Counted from the stretch's first letter, positions 39,329 through 50,246 are shown. The stretch is DNA of 64,000 nucleotides from Brevundimonas fluminis (GCF_003934285.1 NZ_RQWJ01000004.1:496001-560000); one strand, 5' to 3'. Translations and numbers: made by a program. The notes: generated by a model not told the origin, from the sequence alone.

Positions 39329-40909
39329 TCAGCGCATATCCTTAAGCACGATCTTCGCCGCGTTGTGACCCGGAGCGCCGGTGACGCCGCCGCCCGGGTG
39401 GGCGCCGGAGCCGCACAGGTAGAGGCCGGGCACGGGCATGCGGTGATCGGCGTGGCCGAGCACCGGACGGGCGCTGAACAGCTGATCCAGCGTCAGGCGG
39501 CCGTGAAAGATGTCGCCGCCGACAAGGCCGAAGCGCCGCTCCAGATCGCGCGGCCCCAGCGCCAGACGGCCGAGCACCGAGGCCTTGAAGCCCGGCGCCC
39601 AGCGGTCGACGGTCTCGATCATCAGGTCGGCGACGGTCTCGCGGTCGTCGTCGGAAAGGTCGGGCGAGACGTGCTGGCAGAACAGGCTGGCGACATGCCG
39701 GCCCGGCGGGGCGAGCGTGTCGTCCAGCGTCGACGGGATCAGCATCTCGATGATCGGCTCGCGCGACCAGCCGTCCAGCCGGGCCGAGGCGTGGGCTCGC
39801 TCCATATAGGCGAGCGAAGGCGCCATGATGATGCCGGCGGTCAGGTGGTCGCCGGGTTCGGGCATGGCGGTGAAGCGCGGCAGTTCGCTGAGCGCCACGT
39901 TCATGCGGAAAGTGCCGGATCCGGAGGCGTAGCGCGTCATCCGCTCGCGGAAGTCGTGGGGCACGGCGGCCGGATCGACCAGCCGGTCGAACAGCAGGCG
40001 CGGGTGCAGGTTGGAGACGACCGCCCGGGCGCGGAACACGTCGCCCGCCTCGGTCACCGCGCCGACCGCCCTGCCCTTTTCCGTCAGCACCTCGACCACG
40101 GGCGCGTCGAGGCGGACGTCGACGCCGCGCTCGGCGCAGGCCCGGGCCATGGCCTGGGTGATCGCGCCCATGCCGCCGACGGCGTGCCCCCAGGCGCCGC
40201 GTTTGCCGTTCACCTCGCCGAAGACGTGGTGCAGCAGGACATAGGCGCTGCCCGGCGTGTAGGGGCCGGCGTAGTTGCCGACCACGCCATCGAAGCCGAA
40301 CAGGGCCTTGATCGGCTCGCTGTCGAACCAGCCGTCCAGCCAGTCGCCGGCGGACTTGGTGAAGAGGTCCAGCAGGTCGCGGCGGCCCTGGACGTCCAGA
40401 GCCGCCGCCTGACGCCCCAGGGCCCCGGCCGAGAGCAGGTCCGGCAGGGCGTGCAGCCAGCCGCCTGGGGTCATGTTGGGCGGCGGACGCAGAATCCAGT
40501 CGCGCAGGACGTCGGCCACGACCTCGAGCCGGCGCTCGTATTCCGGCAGACGGTCGGCGTCTTTTTGCGAGAACCGGGCGACCTCGCGCTGCGTGATCCC
40601 CTCCCCGGCCAGCAGCCGGTCGCCCCCCGGCAGGGGCAGGAAATTGGCGACCTTGCGCAGCACGACCTGCAGTCCGTGACGGCGCAGGTCCATGTCGGCG
40701 ATGACTTGCGGGTTGAGCAGGCTGACCGTGTAGCTGGCGGTGGAGTTGCGGAAGCCGGGTTGAAACTCCTCCGTCACCGCGGCGCCGCCGACGACGGATC
40801 GACGCTCCAGCACGGTCACCTTCAGTCCCGCCCGCGCCAGATAGAAGGCGCAGACAAGCCCGTTGTGGCCCCCACCGAGGATGACGACGTCGGTTTCGAT
40901 GGCGGCCAT
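39329..40909 (-). CDS. FAD-dependent oxidoreductase of the phytoene-dehydrogenase/PYROXD2 type
   Basis: 526 residues. The N-terminal dinucleotide motif VVILGGGHNGLVCAFYLARAG is followed by VLERRSVVGGAAVTEE, as in carotenoid desaturase-like amine oxidases. The C-terminal FAD region reads GLYLCGSGAHPGGGVTGAPG. Full-length similarity pattern is closer to PYROXD2 than to CrtI, and no carotenoid genes are nearby, so the substrate is unknown. A GGGAG lies 5 nt before ATG 40909. Confidence 0.85.
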   Translation of the reverse strand: MAAIETDVVILGGGHNGLVCAFYLARAGLKVTVLERRSVVGGAAVTEEFQPGFRNSTASYTVSLLNPQVIADMDLRRHGLQVVLRKVANFLPLPGGDRLLAGEGITQREVARFSQKDADRLPEYERRLEVVADVLRDWILRPPPNMTPGGWLHALPDLLSAGALGRQAAALDVQGRRDLLDLFTKSAGDWLDGWFDSEPIKALFGFDGVVGNYAGPYTPGSAYVLLHHVFGEVNGKRGAWGHAVGGMGAITQAMARACAERGVDVRLDAPVVEVLTEKGRAVGAVTEAGDVFRARAVVSNLHPRLLFDRLVDPAAVPHDFRERMTRYASGSGTFRMNVALSELPRFTAMPEPGDHLTAGIIMAPSLAYMERAHASARLDGWSREPIIEMLIPSTLDDTLAPPGRHVASLFCQHVSPDLSDDDRETVADLMIETVDRWAPGFKASVLGRLALGPRDLERRFGLVGGDIFHGRLTLDQLFSARPVLGHADHRMPVPGLYLCGSGAHPGGGVTGAPGHNAAKIVLKDMR

Positions 40910-40947
40910 GGACGCTCCCTTTCGGAAGCGCGTCTAGCACGGCGGGA

Positions 40948-41052
40948 TCAGGCGGACAGCAGGTCCAGCACGGTCAGGCCGATCTGGGCGAGCGTGCAGA
41001 AGGCCAGGGCGGCGACCATGACGAGCTCGGTGCGGCTGGGGCGGCGCGGCAT
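40948..41052 (-). CDS. Small single-TM protein (34 aa)
   Basis: ATG 41052 with a strong GGAGG 5 nt upstream and TGA at 40948-40950. The product starts basic (MPRRPSRTE) and has one hydrophobic segment (about residues 10-33, LVMVAALAFCTLAQIGLTVL). It is 38 bp upstream of the oxidoreductase start and on the same strand, and may be co-transcribed. No family recognised; the good RBS and membrane profile are the support. Confidence 0.55.
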   Translation of the reverse strand: MPRRPSRTELVMVAALAFCTLAQIGLTVLDLLSA

Positions 41053-41118
41053 GGCATCCTCCGGGATCGTCGAGGATGTCACGATTCGGGCAGGTCCCAA
41101 TCTTTGGTTGTTTCACGC

Positions 41119-42345
41119 CTACTTTGGGTAGCCGCCGACCCATCGCTGGTGCAGCAGCGGGGCGCCCAGCCAATAGCAAAGCTCCGCAGGGCGTTCGACG
41201 TTCCAGACCGCGATGTCGGCGACCTTGCCGGGCTCGAGCGTGCCAATCTCCGACGAAAGGCCAAGTGCGGCCGCGGCATGGCGCGTGGCGCCCGTCAGGG
41301 CCTCCTCCGGCGTCAGGCGGAACTGTACGCAGGCGAGGTTGAGGGCGGCGGTCAAGCTGGCGACCGGCGAGGTGCCGGGATTGCAGTCCGTGGCCACGGC
41401 CATGCGCACGCCGTGGCGACGGAAGAGGTCGATCGGCGGCGGCGTCGTTTCTCGCAGCATGAGGTAGGCCCCGGGCAAAAGCACCGCGACGGTCCCGGCG
41501 GCGGCCATGGCGACGACGCCCGCTTCGTCCACATGCTCGACGTGGTCTGCCGACAGGGCGCCGTGCGCGGCGGCCAGACTCCCTCCCCCCCCGTTCGAAA
41601 GCTGGTCGGCGTGCAGCTTGACCGGCAGACCGAGGTCGCGGGCGCGCTCGAACAGGCGGGCGATTTCGTCCGCGGTGAAGGCGATGGGCTCGCAGTAGGC
41701 GTCGACCATGTCGACCAGGCCTTGCGCGTGCGCGGCGGGCAGGACCTGATCGATCATCAGGTCGAGGTAGGCGGTGCGATTCTGACGATGCTCGGGCGGC
41801 AGGGCGTGCAGGCCCAGGAAGCTGGTCGAGACGCGCACGCGGCCCTCGACGCCGACGCGGCGGGCGGCGCGCAGCATCTTCAGCTCGTTGTCGGCGTCGA
41901 GGCCGTAGCCGGACTTGATCTCCACCGTGGTGACGCCGCTGTCCGTGAGGCCACGCAGGCGGTGGAGAGCCGAGGCGACCAGGGCGTCCTCGTCGGCGGC
42001 GCGGGTGGCGGTCATGGTCGAGACGATGCCGCCGCCCTCGCGCGCGATCTGCTCATAGGGCACCCCGGCCAGGCGGCGCTCGAACTCGTGCGAGCGGTTG
42101 CCGCCGAACACCAGATGGGTGTGGCAGTCGATCAGGCCGGGCGTGACCCACCGGCCGCCCAGGCGCTGGGTCCGCTCCGCGTCGTGCGCGGGCAGTTCGG
42201 CGCGCGGACCGACCCAGGCGAGGCGGCCGTCGCGGACCAGAAGCGCGCCGTCCTCGACGGCGCCGTAGGCCAGGCCGCCCTCCGCCATGGTGGCGAGACG
42301 GCAGTCGGCGATCAGCAGATCGAAGCGGTCAGCCACGCGCTTCAA
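41119..42345 (-). CDS. hutI: Imidazolonepropionase
   Basis: Amidohydrolase-family metalloenzyme of 408 residues, third step of histidine degradation (imidazolonepropionate to formiminoglutamate). Metal motif [10 protein letters not shown] near residues 74-83, substrate loop [16 protein letters not shown] in the middle, and the TDCNPGTSP segment with a metal Asp. It overlaps hutG by 17 bp and forms the minus-strand half of a divergent hut locus. Confidence 0.95.
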   Translation of the reverse strand: MKRVADRFDLLIADCRLATMAEGGLAYGAVEDGALLVRDGRLAWVGPRAELPAHDAERTQRLGGRWVTPGLIDCHTHLVFGGNRSHEFERRLAGVPYEQIAREGGGIVSTMTATRAADEDALVASALHRLRGLTDSGVTTVEIKSGYGLDADNELKMLRAARRVGVEGRVRVSTSFLGLHALPPEHRQNRTAYLDLMIDQVLPAAHAQGLVDMVDAYCEPIAFTADEIARLFERARDLGLPVKLHADQLSNGGGGSLAAAHGALSADHVEHVDEAGVVAMAAAGTVAVLLPGAYLMLRETTPPPIDLFRRHGVRMAVATDCNPGTSPVASLTAALNLACVQFRLTPEEALTGATRHAAAALGLSSEIGTLEPGKVADIAVWNVERPAELCYWLGAPLLHQRWVGGYPK

Positions 42346-43225
42346 ATCCCGCCAGCAATTCGCAGAACCAGCGACCCGCCGTGAGGGAGCCGAGGTCGCC
42401 GATTTCGAGAGAGGGGTCGTATTCGGTCAGGTCGACCGCGCGGACCTTGGGGTGGGCGCCGACGACGCGCGTGGCCTGGAAGAAATCCTGGACCGGGACG
42501 CCGCCCGGGCGGGCGCCGGGGCTGGCGGGCCACTGGCCGCGGTCGATGACGTCGATGTCGAAGTCGACGTAGATGACGTCGCAAAGGGCGGAGAGGCGGT
42601 CCAGCTCCTGAGCGACGGCGGCGGCGAGGCCCAGTCGGCGGCATTCGGCGGCGGTGCGGACGGAGATGCCGGCGACTTTGGCCTTCTCATGCGCGCGGCG
42701 GGTGTTGGCGAAGGGGGCGAGGCCGACCTGACTGATGCGGCGCCCGTCCACTCCGTCGTCCAGCAGGGCCTGGATGGGATTCCCGTTTGTCAGGCCCTGA
42801 TCCGTGTCGCGCAGGTCGAAATGGGCGTCCAGCGTCAGCACGCCGACGCTGTCGAGGCCCAGCGCATGGACGCCGGGGCGGGTGACCGCGTTGTTGCCGC
42901 CGATCAGGACGGTCAGGTCGCGACGAGCTTGCGCGGCGACGGCGTCGCGGAGGGGTGCGAAGGCGTCGGACGGCGAGACGGCCCTGAGCGGGACGTCGCC
43001 GGCGTCGTGGACGGCCGTCGTCAAGTCCAGCCCCGTCTCGACGTCGTAGGTCGAAAAGCGCGGCAGCACGGCGCGCAGGGCCTTGGGCGCGAGGTCGCAG
43101 CGGCCTGGCGTCAGGGAGCGTTCGTTCAGCGGCGCGCCGATGAGCGCGGCGCGCGCGTCCGGGTGATCGCCGACCAGGTCGGCGACGGAGCGCCAGGACA
43201 GGGCTTCGGAGGCTTCCATGCTCAT
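42329..43225 (-). CDS. hutG: Formimidoylglutamase-like ureohydrolase (arginase family)
   Basis: 298 residues with the arginase fold; in this context it should hydrolyse formiminoglutamate to glutamate and formamide. Metal motifs: DAHFD at residues 133-137 and FDID at 222-225 are intact, but the first motif (usually GGDH/GGGH) reads GGNN at 109-112, so the expected His ligand is Asn112. Start 43225 (MSMEASEA) or Met3 at 43219; neither has a strong RBS. Only 25 bp separate it from the divergent hutU start. Function is inferred from locus context. Confidence 0.82.
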   Translation of the reverse strand: MSMEASEALSWRSVADLVGDHPDARAALIGAPLNERSLTPGRCDLAPKALRAVLPRFSTYDVETGLDLTTAVHDAGDVPLRAVSPSDAFAPLRDAVAAQARRDLTVLIGGNNAVTRPGVHALGLDSVGVLTLDAHFDLRDTDQGLTNGNPIQALLDDGVDGRRISQVGLAPFANTRRAHEKAKVAGISVRTAAECRRLGLAAAVAQELDRLSALCDVIYVDFDIDVIDRGQWPASPGARPGGVPVQDFFQATRVVGAHPKVRAVDLTEYDPSLEIGDLGSLTAGRWFCELLAGFEARG

Positions 43226-43250
43226 GGGTCGCCAGCGTAGAGACGCGGAC

Positions 43251-44924
43251 ATGAGCGAACAACAGATGACCAACGCCCGCATCGTCCGCGCCCCGCGCGG
43301 ACCGGAGAAGACCTGCCGCACCTGGGCCGCCGAGGGCGCGCTGCGGATGCTGATGAACAATCTGGACCCGGAGGTGGCCGAGCGGCCGCAGGACCTGGTC
43401 GTCTATGGCGGAATTGGCAAGGCGGCACGGGACTGGGCCAGCTTCGACCGGATCGTGCAGAGCCTGCGCGAACTGGGCGAGGACGAGAGCCTGCTGGTGC
43501 AGTCGGGCAAACCGGTGGGGGTGTTCCGCACCCACACCGACGCGCCGCGCGTGCTGATCGCCAACAGCAATCTGGTGCCCAAATGGGCCACCTGGGAGCA
43601 TTTCCACGAGCTGGATCGCAAGGGCCTGGCCATGTACGGCCAGATGACCGCCGGGTCGTGGATCTACATCGGCACCCAGGGCATCGTTCAGGGCACCTAT
43701 GAAACCTTCATGGAGGCCGGGCGCCAGCACCACGGCGGCGACTGGTCGGGCAAGTGGATCCTGACCGCCGGGCTGGGCGGCATGGGCGGGGCCCAGCCGC
43801 TGGCGGCGACCATGGCCGGCGCCTCGTGCATCGCCGTGGAGTGCCAGCGCAGCCGGATCGAGTTCCGCATCCGCACCCGCTACCTGGACGTCATGGCCGA
43901 GAGCGTGGACGAGGCGCTGAAGCTGCTGGAGCGGTCGCTCACGGAAGGAAAGCCGCTTTCGATCGGGCTCTTGGGGAACGCGGCGGAGGTTCTGCCTGAA
44001 CTGGTGAGGCGTGGCGTCCGGCCCGACCTCGTGACCGATCAGACCAGCGCCCACGACCCGGTGAACGGCTATCTGCCCGCGGGCTGGACCGTGGGGGAGT
44101 GGGAGGAGAAGCGCGAGAGCGATCCTGCGGCGGTCGAGGCCGCGGCGCGGGCGTCGATGGCCGTGCACGTTCAGGCCATGCTGGACTTCCACGCTGCGGG
44201 CGTGCCGACGACCGACTACGGCAACAACATCCGGCAGGTGGCCTTCGACGAGGGCGTGAGCGACGCCTTCGCCTTCCCGGGGTTCGTGCCGGCGTACATC
44301 CGTCCGCTGTTCTGCCGCGGAATCGGGCCGTTCCGCTGGGCGGCGCTGACGGGAGATCCTGAGGACATCCGCAAGACCGATGCGGCGATGAAGCGGCTGT
44401 TTCCGGAAAACACGGGACTGCATCGCTGGCTGGACATGGCGGGCGAGCGGATCGCCTTCCAGGGCCTGCCGGCGCGCATCTGCTGGATCGGTCTGGGCGA
44501 CCGGCACCGGGCGGGTCTGATGTTCAACGAGATGGTGGCGTCGGGCGAGCTGTCGGGGCCGATCGTGATCGGGCGGGATCATCTGGACTCCGGCTCGGTG
44601 GCGAGCCCGAACCGCGAGACGGAGGCGATGATGGACGGTTCGGACGCGGTGTCGGACTGGCCGCTGCTGAACGCCCTGCTGAACACGGCCTCGGGGGCCA
44701 GCTGGGTGTCGCTGCACCACGGGGGTGGGGTCGGCATGGGCTATTCCCAGCACTCAGGCGTCGTGATCGTGGCCGACGGCACGCCCGAGGCGGCGAAGCG
44801 GCTGGAGCGGGTGCTGTGGAACGACCCGGCGACGGGCGTCATGCGCCATGCCGACGCGGGCTATGAGATCGCGAAGGATGCGGCGCGCAAAAACGGGCTC
44901 AACCTGCCGAGCGTGGAACGCTGA
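43251..44924 (+). CDS. hutU: Urocanate hydratase
   Basis: 557-residue NAD-dependent urocanase, second step of histidine degradation. Typical start [18 protein letters not shown], then [17 protein letters not shown] site region [14 protein letters not shown], and the catalytic-Cys region [15 protein letters not shown], ending with [13 protein letters not shown]. The start at 43251 is preceded by no clear RBS; Met6 at 43266 is an alternative. hutH follows after 2 bp. Confidence 0.97.
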   Translation: MSEQQMTNARIVRAPRGPEKTCRTWAAEGALRMLMNNLDPEVAERPQDLVVYGGIGKAARDWASFDRIVQSLRELGEDESLLVQSGKPVGVFRTHTDAPRVLIANSNLVPKWATWEHFHELDRKGLAMYGQMTAGSWIYIGTQGIVQGTYETFMEAGRQHHGGDWSGKWILTAGLGGMGGAQPLAATMAGASCIAVECQRSRIEFRIRTRYLDVMAESVDEALKLLERSLTEGKPLSIGLLGNAAEVLPELVRRGVRPDLVTDQTSAHDPVNGYLPAGWTVGEWEEKRESDPAAVEAAARASMAVHVQAMLDFHAAGVPTTDYGNNIRQVAFDEGVSDAFAFPGFVPAYIRPLFCRGIGPFRWAALTGDPEDIRKTDAAMKRLFPENTGLHRWLDMAGERIAFQGLPARICWIGLGDRHRAGLMFNEMVASGELSGPIVIGRDHLDSGSVASPNRETEAMMDGSDAVSDWPLLNALLNTASGASWVSLHHGGGVGMGYSQHSGVVIVADGTPEAAKRLERVLWNDPATGVMRHADAGYEIAKDAARKNGLNLPSVER

Positions 44925-44926
44925 CG

Positions 44927-46450
44927 ATGACCCACATCCAGATCGGTCGATCCCCCCTGACCCTGTCCCAGTTGCGTGCCGCCCTGGAAGGGCCGGTGAC
45001 GCTTTCCCTGACCGATGCGGCCTGGGCCGACGTCGACGCGGGGGCTGCGACGGTGGCGGACATTCTGGCCAAGGGCCGGACGGTCTATGGCATCAACACC
45101 GGCTTCGGCCTGCTGGCCAACACCCGGATCGCGGCGGAAGACCTTGAGACGCTGCAGAAAAATCTGGTGCTGAGCCATGCCTGCGGGGTCGGCGATCGGC
45201 TGTCGCCGGGCGTGACCCGGCTGCTGATGGCGCTGAAGATCGCCAGCCTGTCGAAAGGGGCGTCGGGGGTGCGGCGCGACACGCTGCAGGCGCTGATCGA
45301 CCTGGTGAACGGCGAGGTTCTGCCGGTCATCCCGGCCAAGGGGTCGGTGGGGGCGTCGGGCGACCTGGCGCCTCTGGCGCACATGAGCTGCGTGCTGATC
45401 GGCGTCGGCGAGGCCGTCGTCGGCGGTCGCGTCGTGGCGGCGGTCGAGGCGCTGGCGAGCGTCGGTCGCGAGCCCGTCGTGCTGGGGCCCAAGGAGGGGC
45501 TGGCGCTGCTGAACGGGACGCAGTGTTCCACGGCGCTGGCGCTGGCGGGGCTGTTCGCGGCGGAGGACGCGTTCGCGGCGGGGCTGGTGGCCGGGGCGCT
45601 GTCGGTCGACGCGCTGAAGGGGTCGGACGCGCCGTTCGATCCGCGCATCCACGCCCTGCGCGGCCAGCCGGGTCAGATCGAGGTGGCGCGGGTGCTGCGC
45701 GAACTGCTGTCCGGGTCGGCGATCCGGGACAGCCACCGCGACGACTGCGAGAAGGTGCAGGATCCCTACTCCCTCCGGTGCCAGCCGCAAGTGATGGGCG
45801 CCGGGCTGGACGTGCTGCGCGCCGCGGCGGCCACCCTGGTGCGCGAGGCCAATGCGGTGACGGACAATCCGCTGGTCTTCTTCGCCGAGGGCGACGTCAT
45901 TTCCGGAGGGAACTTCCATGCGGAGCCCGTCGCTTTCGCAGCGGATCAGATCGCCCTGGTTCTCTGCGAGATCGGCAACATCTCCGAAAGGCGGACGTCG
46001 ATCCTGGTCGACCCCAAGATGAGCGGCTTGCCGGCCTTTCTCGTGCGCGAAAGCGGGCTGAACTCCGGTTTCATGATCGCCCAGGTGACGGCCGCGGCCC
46101 TGGTGGCGGAGAACCGCATGCTCAGCCATCCGGCCAGCGTCGACACGGTGCCGACCAGCGCCAATCAGGAAGATCACGTGTCGATGGCCACCCACGGAGC
46201 CCGGCGCCTGCTGGACATGGCGGAGAACGCCGCGACGGTGGTCGGGATCGAACTGCTCGCCGCGGCGCAGGGCATCGACTTCCAGCGCCCGCTGAGGTCG
46301 TCGGAGCCGCTGGAACGGGCATGGGCCGTCGTCCGCGAGGCGGCGGCGGAGTACGCCGAGGACCATTATTTCGCGCCCGACATAGCGCGCGCGACCGCCA
46401 CCGTCCGTGAGGGGCGGTGGCGGCCGTTCGTCGGAGATCTGCTGACCTGA
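44927..46450 (+). CDS. hutH: Histidine ammonia-lyase
   Basis: 507-residue lyase converting histidine to urocanate. The MIO prosthetic group forms from Ala143-Ser144-Gly145 in [15 protein letters not shown]. Other conserved parts are [12 protein letters not shown] near residue 46 and [14 protein letters not shown], and [12 protein letters not shown] in the C-terminal half. Co-transcribed with hutU. The gene ends inside a palindrome shared with the convergent neighbour. Confidence 0.98.
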   Translation: MTHIQIGRSPLTLSQLRAALEGPVTLSLTDAAWADVDAGAATVADILAKGRTVYGINTGFGLLANTRIAAEDLETLQKNLVLSHACGVGDRLSPGVTRLLMALKIASLSKGASGVRRDTLQALIDLVNGEVLPVIPAKGSVGASGDLAPLAHMSCVLIGVGEAVVGGRVVAAVEALASVGREPVVLGPKEGLALLNGTQCSTALALAGLFAAEDAFAAGLVAGALSVDALKGSDAPFDPRIHALRGQPGQIEVARVLRELLSGSAIRDSHRDDCEKVQDPYSLRCQPQVMGAGLDVLRAAAATLVREANAVTDNPLVFFAEGDVISGGNFHAEPVAFAADQIALVLCEIGNISERRTSILVDPKMSGLPAFLVRESGLNSGFMIAQVTAAALVAENRMLSHPASVDTVPTSANQEDHVSMATHGARRLLDMAENAATVVGIELLAAAQGIDFQRPLRSSEPLERAWAVVREAAAEYAEDHYFAPDIARATATVREGRWRPFVGDLLT

Positions 46451-46463
46451 GCCGTCAGGTCAG
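46442..46463. terminator. Palindrome spanning both convergent stop codons (hutH / PPC-like gene)
   Basis: CTGACCTG (46442-46449) and CAGGTCAG (46456-46463) form a perfect 8-bp stem with a 6-nt loop. The hutH stop (46448-46450) and the opposite gene's stop (46460-46462) both lie inside it. No T-run on either side; possibly a compact bidirectional 3' end signal. Confidence 0.5.
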
Positions 46464-47233
46464 AGCATGGACATGCATTCCCGGCGCGCGTCCGCGAAAT
46501 CGCCGGAACTCTCCGGGTCCATCAGCAGGGTGACGCCGAGCTCGGCGACCTGGGTCTCGACCTCGTCCTGGCTGAAGCCCAGGGCGGCGCCCGTCACGTA
46601 GGACCGCTCGGTGAATTGCATGCCCTCGGCCATCCGGGCCTCGAGCTGTTCGTCGGTCATGTTCTCCATGGTCACGATCAGATCGAGGGTGTCGACCGCC
46701 GCGCACAGGACGTTCATCAGGTGCTCTTCGCCGCCGTCGCGCCCTTCCAGCTCGTCCAGCCAGGCCAGATCCAGCTCCTCGTCACCGCCGTCGTCGTGAT
46801 GGTCGTCGTCGAAGTCATCCATCACCGACGGGTCACCCCCGGAAACCAGCGTCAGGGTGTATGCGCCGGTCTCGCCGCCGCCCAGCGTGTTGGCCCGGAT
46901 GAACCAGGGCCCGCCGTCGGTGCGGAACTCGGCGTGCGAATTCAGGCCGTCGCCCCAGTCGTCGTTGCTGACGTGCGTGGCGCCTTGGCAGTCGCGCCCC
47001 TTGCCGACGACCAGATAGGCGTCGAAGTCCTCGGAACCGTAATCGACCGTGTAGACGCCGGCCGGCGCGTTGAAGACCCAGCAGTCGTAATGGCTGCCGT
47101 CGTCCAGGGCAGGGTCGGACGCGGCGATCGTCCCGCGAACGGTCTGGCCGACCGAGATCGACTGCGCCGAAGCGGCGCCGGCGGCGAGGACGGCCGTCAG
47201 CGAGACGGCGGCGAAGAGAGCGTTGCGGCGCAT
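46460..47233 (-). CDS. Secreted protein with one PPC-like beta domain and acidic linker (257 aa)
   Basis: Signal peptide at residues 1-24 (MRRNALFAAVSLTAVLAAG, cleavage after ASA). Residues about 25-130 match the pre-peptidase C-terminal (PPC) beta-sandwich pattern: GQTVRGTI, DCWVFNAPAG, DFDAYLVVG, HAEFRTDGGPWFIRA, GAYTLTL. A very acidic stretch (DDFDDDHHDDGGDEELD) leads to a helical C-terminal domain with Cys residues. Start 47233 chosen for the signal peptide. It lies beside a five-repeat relative; role unknown, probably periplasmic. Confidence 0.82.
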   Translation of the reverse strand: MRRNALFAAVSLTAVLAAGAASAQSISVGQTVRGTIAASDPALDDGSHYDCWVFNAPAGVYTVDYGSEDFDAYLVVGKGRDCQGATHVSNDDWGDGLNSHAEFRTDGGPWFIRANTLGGGETGAYTLTLVSGGDPSVMDDFDDDHHDDGGDEELDLAWLDELEGRDGGEEHLMNVLCAAVDTLDLIVTMENMTDEQLEARMAEGMQFTERSYVTGAALGFSQDEVETQVAELGVTLLMDPESSGDFADARRECMSML

Positions 47234-47322
47234 ATGCTTGAGATTCCCCCGGCCGGAAGCGGCCATGGAGGGACGCTACATCGTCCGCATCACTCCGTCA
47301 TCTGACGCCGCCTGACGGGCGA

Positions 47323-49155
47323 TCAGGGTTTGGGCTGCGGCCTGACCGTCAGCACGTAGCGGCCGGCCTCCTGGGCGCCGAAGCTGCCGGCGCGGATCAC
47401 GTAGTCGCCGTCCTCGGGCGCTTCCCAGTCGAGACGGGCGTGAGTGTCCGAGAGGGAGTCGTCGTCGCTGCCGAGGACTTCGAATCCGCCGTCGTCCTTC
47501 TCGCGCCCGATCATGACGAAGGCGTCGAAGGCGTTGGACGCCAGTTCGATGCGCAGCGGCTCGCCTGCCTTGGCGTGGACGCGATAGCTGTCGAACCAGC
47601 TTCCGTCGGCCGCCGCGTCGTCGTTCTCGGACAGGGCGCCGCGCACCGAGGCGCCGACCAGCAAGCTGCCGGGCTCGGGCTTGGGGCCCCGGTCGATCAG
47701 CTCGACGGCGTAAAGCCCGTCCGCCTCGGGCCCGAGCGGCGACACGCGAAGGATGTAGTCGCCGTCGGCCGGAAGTGAGAAGTTGAGACGGGAGTCCGTG
47801 CCTTCTCCGAGCCCGTCGTCGTCGGAAGCCAGGTCGGTGAACTCGCCCTCCGCGGAGCCGATGCGCAGGAAGGCGTCGAAGTCGCCGGAGCGGAGGATCG
47901 CCTGGACGCGCTGCCCCTCCAGTCCGGAGAAGACGTAGGAATCGTAGCCTCGGTTCTCGGCGTCGCGGGAATCCGAGTCGTCTATCTCCCCCTCGATCCG
48001 CGCGCCGAAGGCCAGAGGCACGGCCGGCCGCTCGGGCGCGGCCTCGGTCAGCGACACCGAATAGGCGCCCACGCCGCCCGGGGCGAAGGCGCGGACCTCG
48101 ACGCGGTAATCGCCGTCGGCAGGAAGGGTGAAGAGCAGGCGGGAATCCGTTCCCTCCGGTCCGCCGTCGTCGTCCTCGGCAAGGACCTGCGACGGGTCGG
48201 TCTCCGCCCGCAGCTCGACGTAGGCGTCGAAGGCCGACGAGGTCACGTCGATCTGCGCGCGCTGACCGCTCGCGCCCGAGAATCGGTACACGTCGACCAC
48301 GGTGCCGTCGGCGTTGACGCCGTCGGTCAGGGCGAGGTCGCCCTGGACGGTCGCGCCCCAGTCCAGAGCGACGGCGGGAGCCACGGGCGGGGCCTCGGCC
48401 AGGGTCAGGACATAGGCGCCGTCGTCATTTCCGACCGGCGTGACGCGGATCAGGAACTCGCCGAACGACGGGGCCTGGAACACCAGACGCGAGTTCAGTC
48501 CCTGACCGTCGTCGTCGTTGACGGCCAGTTCGACGAAGTCCCCGCCAGTGCCCTGCCCCACCTGGAGCATCGGGTCGAAGGCATCGGACCTCAAGGTGAT
48601 GAGGACGCGCTCGCCTTCCCGCAGGCGCAGCGAGTACGCATCGTAGCGGACGCCGTCCTCGGTCTCCGGGTCACGGTCTGACAGGTCGCCGTTCACCGAC
48701 CGTCCGATGCGCGCCCCGGTCGGGCGCGGCGCGCGCGGAGCCGGCGGGCGCTCGGTCAGTGCGAGCGAATAGGGTCCCAGCGCCTCGCTCTCGAAGCCAC
48801 GGGCACGCACGATCCAGTCGCCGGCCGGGGCGGTGAACCGCAGGCGGGCGTCGGTGCCGGACAGCGAATCGTCGTCGGACCATTCGGGCCCGTCGGCTTC
48901 GCCGTCGGCCGGCCAGACCTCAAGGTAGGCGTCGAAAGCCGTGGAGGTCAGGGTCAGCTCGACCCGCTGGCCCTCCCGGGTGGTGAACCTCCAGGCGTCG
49001 TAGCGATACCCGCCGTCCTCGACGCGTGCGTCTTCGGCCGTCAACTCGCCGGACGCGACGCGGCCGAAGGAAAGGGCCTCCTGGGCCGCAGCGGGCGTCG
49101 CGGCCAGCAGCAGGCCGGAAAGGGCGACCCCCGCGAGCGTTTGAAGACGGTTCAT
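47323..49155 (-). CDS. Secreted protein with five tandem PPC-like repeats (610 aa)
   Basis: Signal peptide residues 1-24 (ending PAAAQ). Five repeats of about 107-109 residues, spaced about 115 apart: 28-134, 147-253, 263-371, 379-487 and 498-605. Each shows G.v.G.l, YDxYxF, G.rv.i.l.S..FDaf, a DDD..(G)TDSRL-like acidic turn, P.dGDYi.RV and G.Y.l.L. These PPC-type beta-sandwiches usually flank secreted peptidases, but no catalytic domain is present; the protein is entirely repeats. It may bind carbohydrate or protein in the periplasm or outside. Downstream of its own signal, it shares strand with the 257-residue relative. Confidence 0.88.
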   Translation of the reverse strand: MNRLQTLAGVALSGLLLAATPAAAQEALSFGRVASGELTAEDARVEDGGYRYDAWRFTTREGQRVELTLTSTAFDAYLEVWPADGEADGPEWSDDDSLSGTDARLRFTAPAGDWIVRARGFESEALGPYSLALTERPPAPRAPRPTGARIGRSVNGDLSDRDPETEDGVRYDAYSLRLREGERVLITLRSDAFDPMLQVGQGTGGDFVELAVNDDDGQGLNSRLVFQAPSFGEFLIRVTPVGNDDGAYVLTLAEAPPVAPAVALDWGATVQGDLALTDGVNADGTVVDVYRFSGASGQRAQIDVTSSAFDAYVELRAETDPSQVLAEDDDGGPEGTDSRLLFTLPADGDYRVEVRAFAPGGVGAYSVSLTEAAPERPAVPLAFGARIEGEIDDSDSRDAENRGYDSYVFSGLEGQRVQAILRSGDFDAFLRIGSAEGEFTDLASDDDGLGEGTDSRLNFSLPADGDYILRVSPLGPEADGLYAVELIDRGPKPEPGSLLVGASVRGALSENDDAAADGSWFDSYRVHAKAGEPLRIELASNAFDAFVMIGREKDDGGFEVLGSDDDSLSDTHARLDWEAPEDGDYVIRAGSFGAQEAGRYVLTVRPQPKP

Positions 49156-49256
49156 GGCGGACTTCTCCCCGAGACGGTCCCGATCATAGACGCCAGCCCC
49201 CCCGCCCTGTAAATCGCGCGCCGTCCCCCAAGCGACTTTCCCCCGAGGCCCGGCTC

Positions 49257-50177
49257 ATGTCCGACTCCGTTCCCGCGCGCATCATCGACGGCAAGGCGTT
49301 CGCCTCGGGGCTGGTGGACCGCGTTGCCGCCGCGGCGGAGCGGCTCCGCGGGAAGACCGGCGTGCGGCCGGGGCTGGCGGCGGTGATCGTCGGCGACGAT
49401 CCGGCCAGCCGCATCTATGTGAAGTCGAAGGGCGAACGGGCCGAAGCGGCGGGCTTCCACTCCGAGACCGTGCGCCTGCCCGAGGAAACGACGCAGGCCG
49501 AACTGCTGGCGGTCGTCGAGCGGCTGAACGGAGATAGGGCGATCCACGGCATTCTGGTGCAGCTGCCGCTGCCGCCGCAAATCGGCGCCGACGCCGTGCT
49601 GGCGGCGATCGATCCGGACAAGGACGTGGACGGCTTTCATGTGGTCAACGCCGGGCGGCTGGCCACGGGCGGGCGCGGGCTGGTCCCCTGCACGCCGCTG
49701 GGGTGCCTGATGCTTCTGAAGCATGAGCTGGGGGACCTGTCCGGGCTGGAGGCCGTTGTCGTGGGGCGCTCCAACATCGTCGGCAAACCGATGGTCCAGC
49801 TGCTGCTGGGCGAGAGCTGCACGGTCACGGTGGCGCATTCCCGGACGCGCGATCTGCCGGAGGTGTGCCGCCGCGCGGACATTCTGGTCGCGGCCGTCGG
49901 GCGACCGGAGATGGTCCGCGGTGACTGGATCAAGCCCGGCGCGACGGTGATCGACGTGGGCATCAACCGCGTGCCCTCGAAGGAACCTGCGAGGGCTGCG
50001 GAAGGGAAGACCCGCGTGGTCGGCGACGTGGCGTTCGACGAGGCGGCGGCGGTGGCCGGCGCGATCACGCCGGTGCCGGGCGGAGTCGGCCCGATGACCA
50101 TCGCCGTGCTGCTGGCCAACACCTATGCGGCCGCGTGCGCGGCGGCAGGCGTGGAGGCCGAGCCGCTGGACGCTTGA
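49257..50177 (+). CDS. folD: Bifunctional methylenetetrahydrofolate dehydrogenase/cyclohydrolase
   Basis: 306-residue enzyme supplying 10-formyl-THF for purine and fMet synthesis. [14 protein letters not shown] contains the catalytic Lys of the YxxxK motif; [31 protein letters not shown], the NADP motif [12 protein letters not shown] and [10 protein letters not shown] are all present. ATG 49257 has GAGG 8 nt upstream; the longer open frame is not used. It diverges from the PPC repeat gene over 101 bp. Confidence 0.97.
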   Translation: MSDSVPARIIDGKAFASGLVDRVAAAAERLRGKTGVRPGLAAVIVGDDPASRIYVKSKGERAEAAGFHSETVRLPEETTQAELLAVVERLNGDRAIHGILVQLPLPPQIGADAVLAAIDPDKDVDGFHVVNAGRLATGGRGLVPCTPLGCLMLLKHELGDLSGLEAVVVGRSNIVGKPMVQLLLGESCTVTVAHSRTRDLPEVCRRADILVAAVGRPEMVRGDWIKPGATVIDVGINRVPSKEPARAAEGKTRVVGDVAFDEAAAVAGAITPVPGGVGPMTIAVLLANTYAAACAAAGVEAEPLDA

Positions 50178-50246
50178 AGCGGCGTCATGAAGGGCTGATA
50201 TATCAAGGAAGCGGCGATCCGGCCGCGTTCGGGAAGGGCTGTCTCG

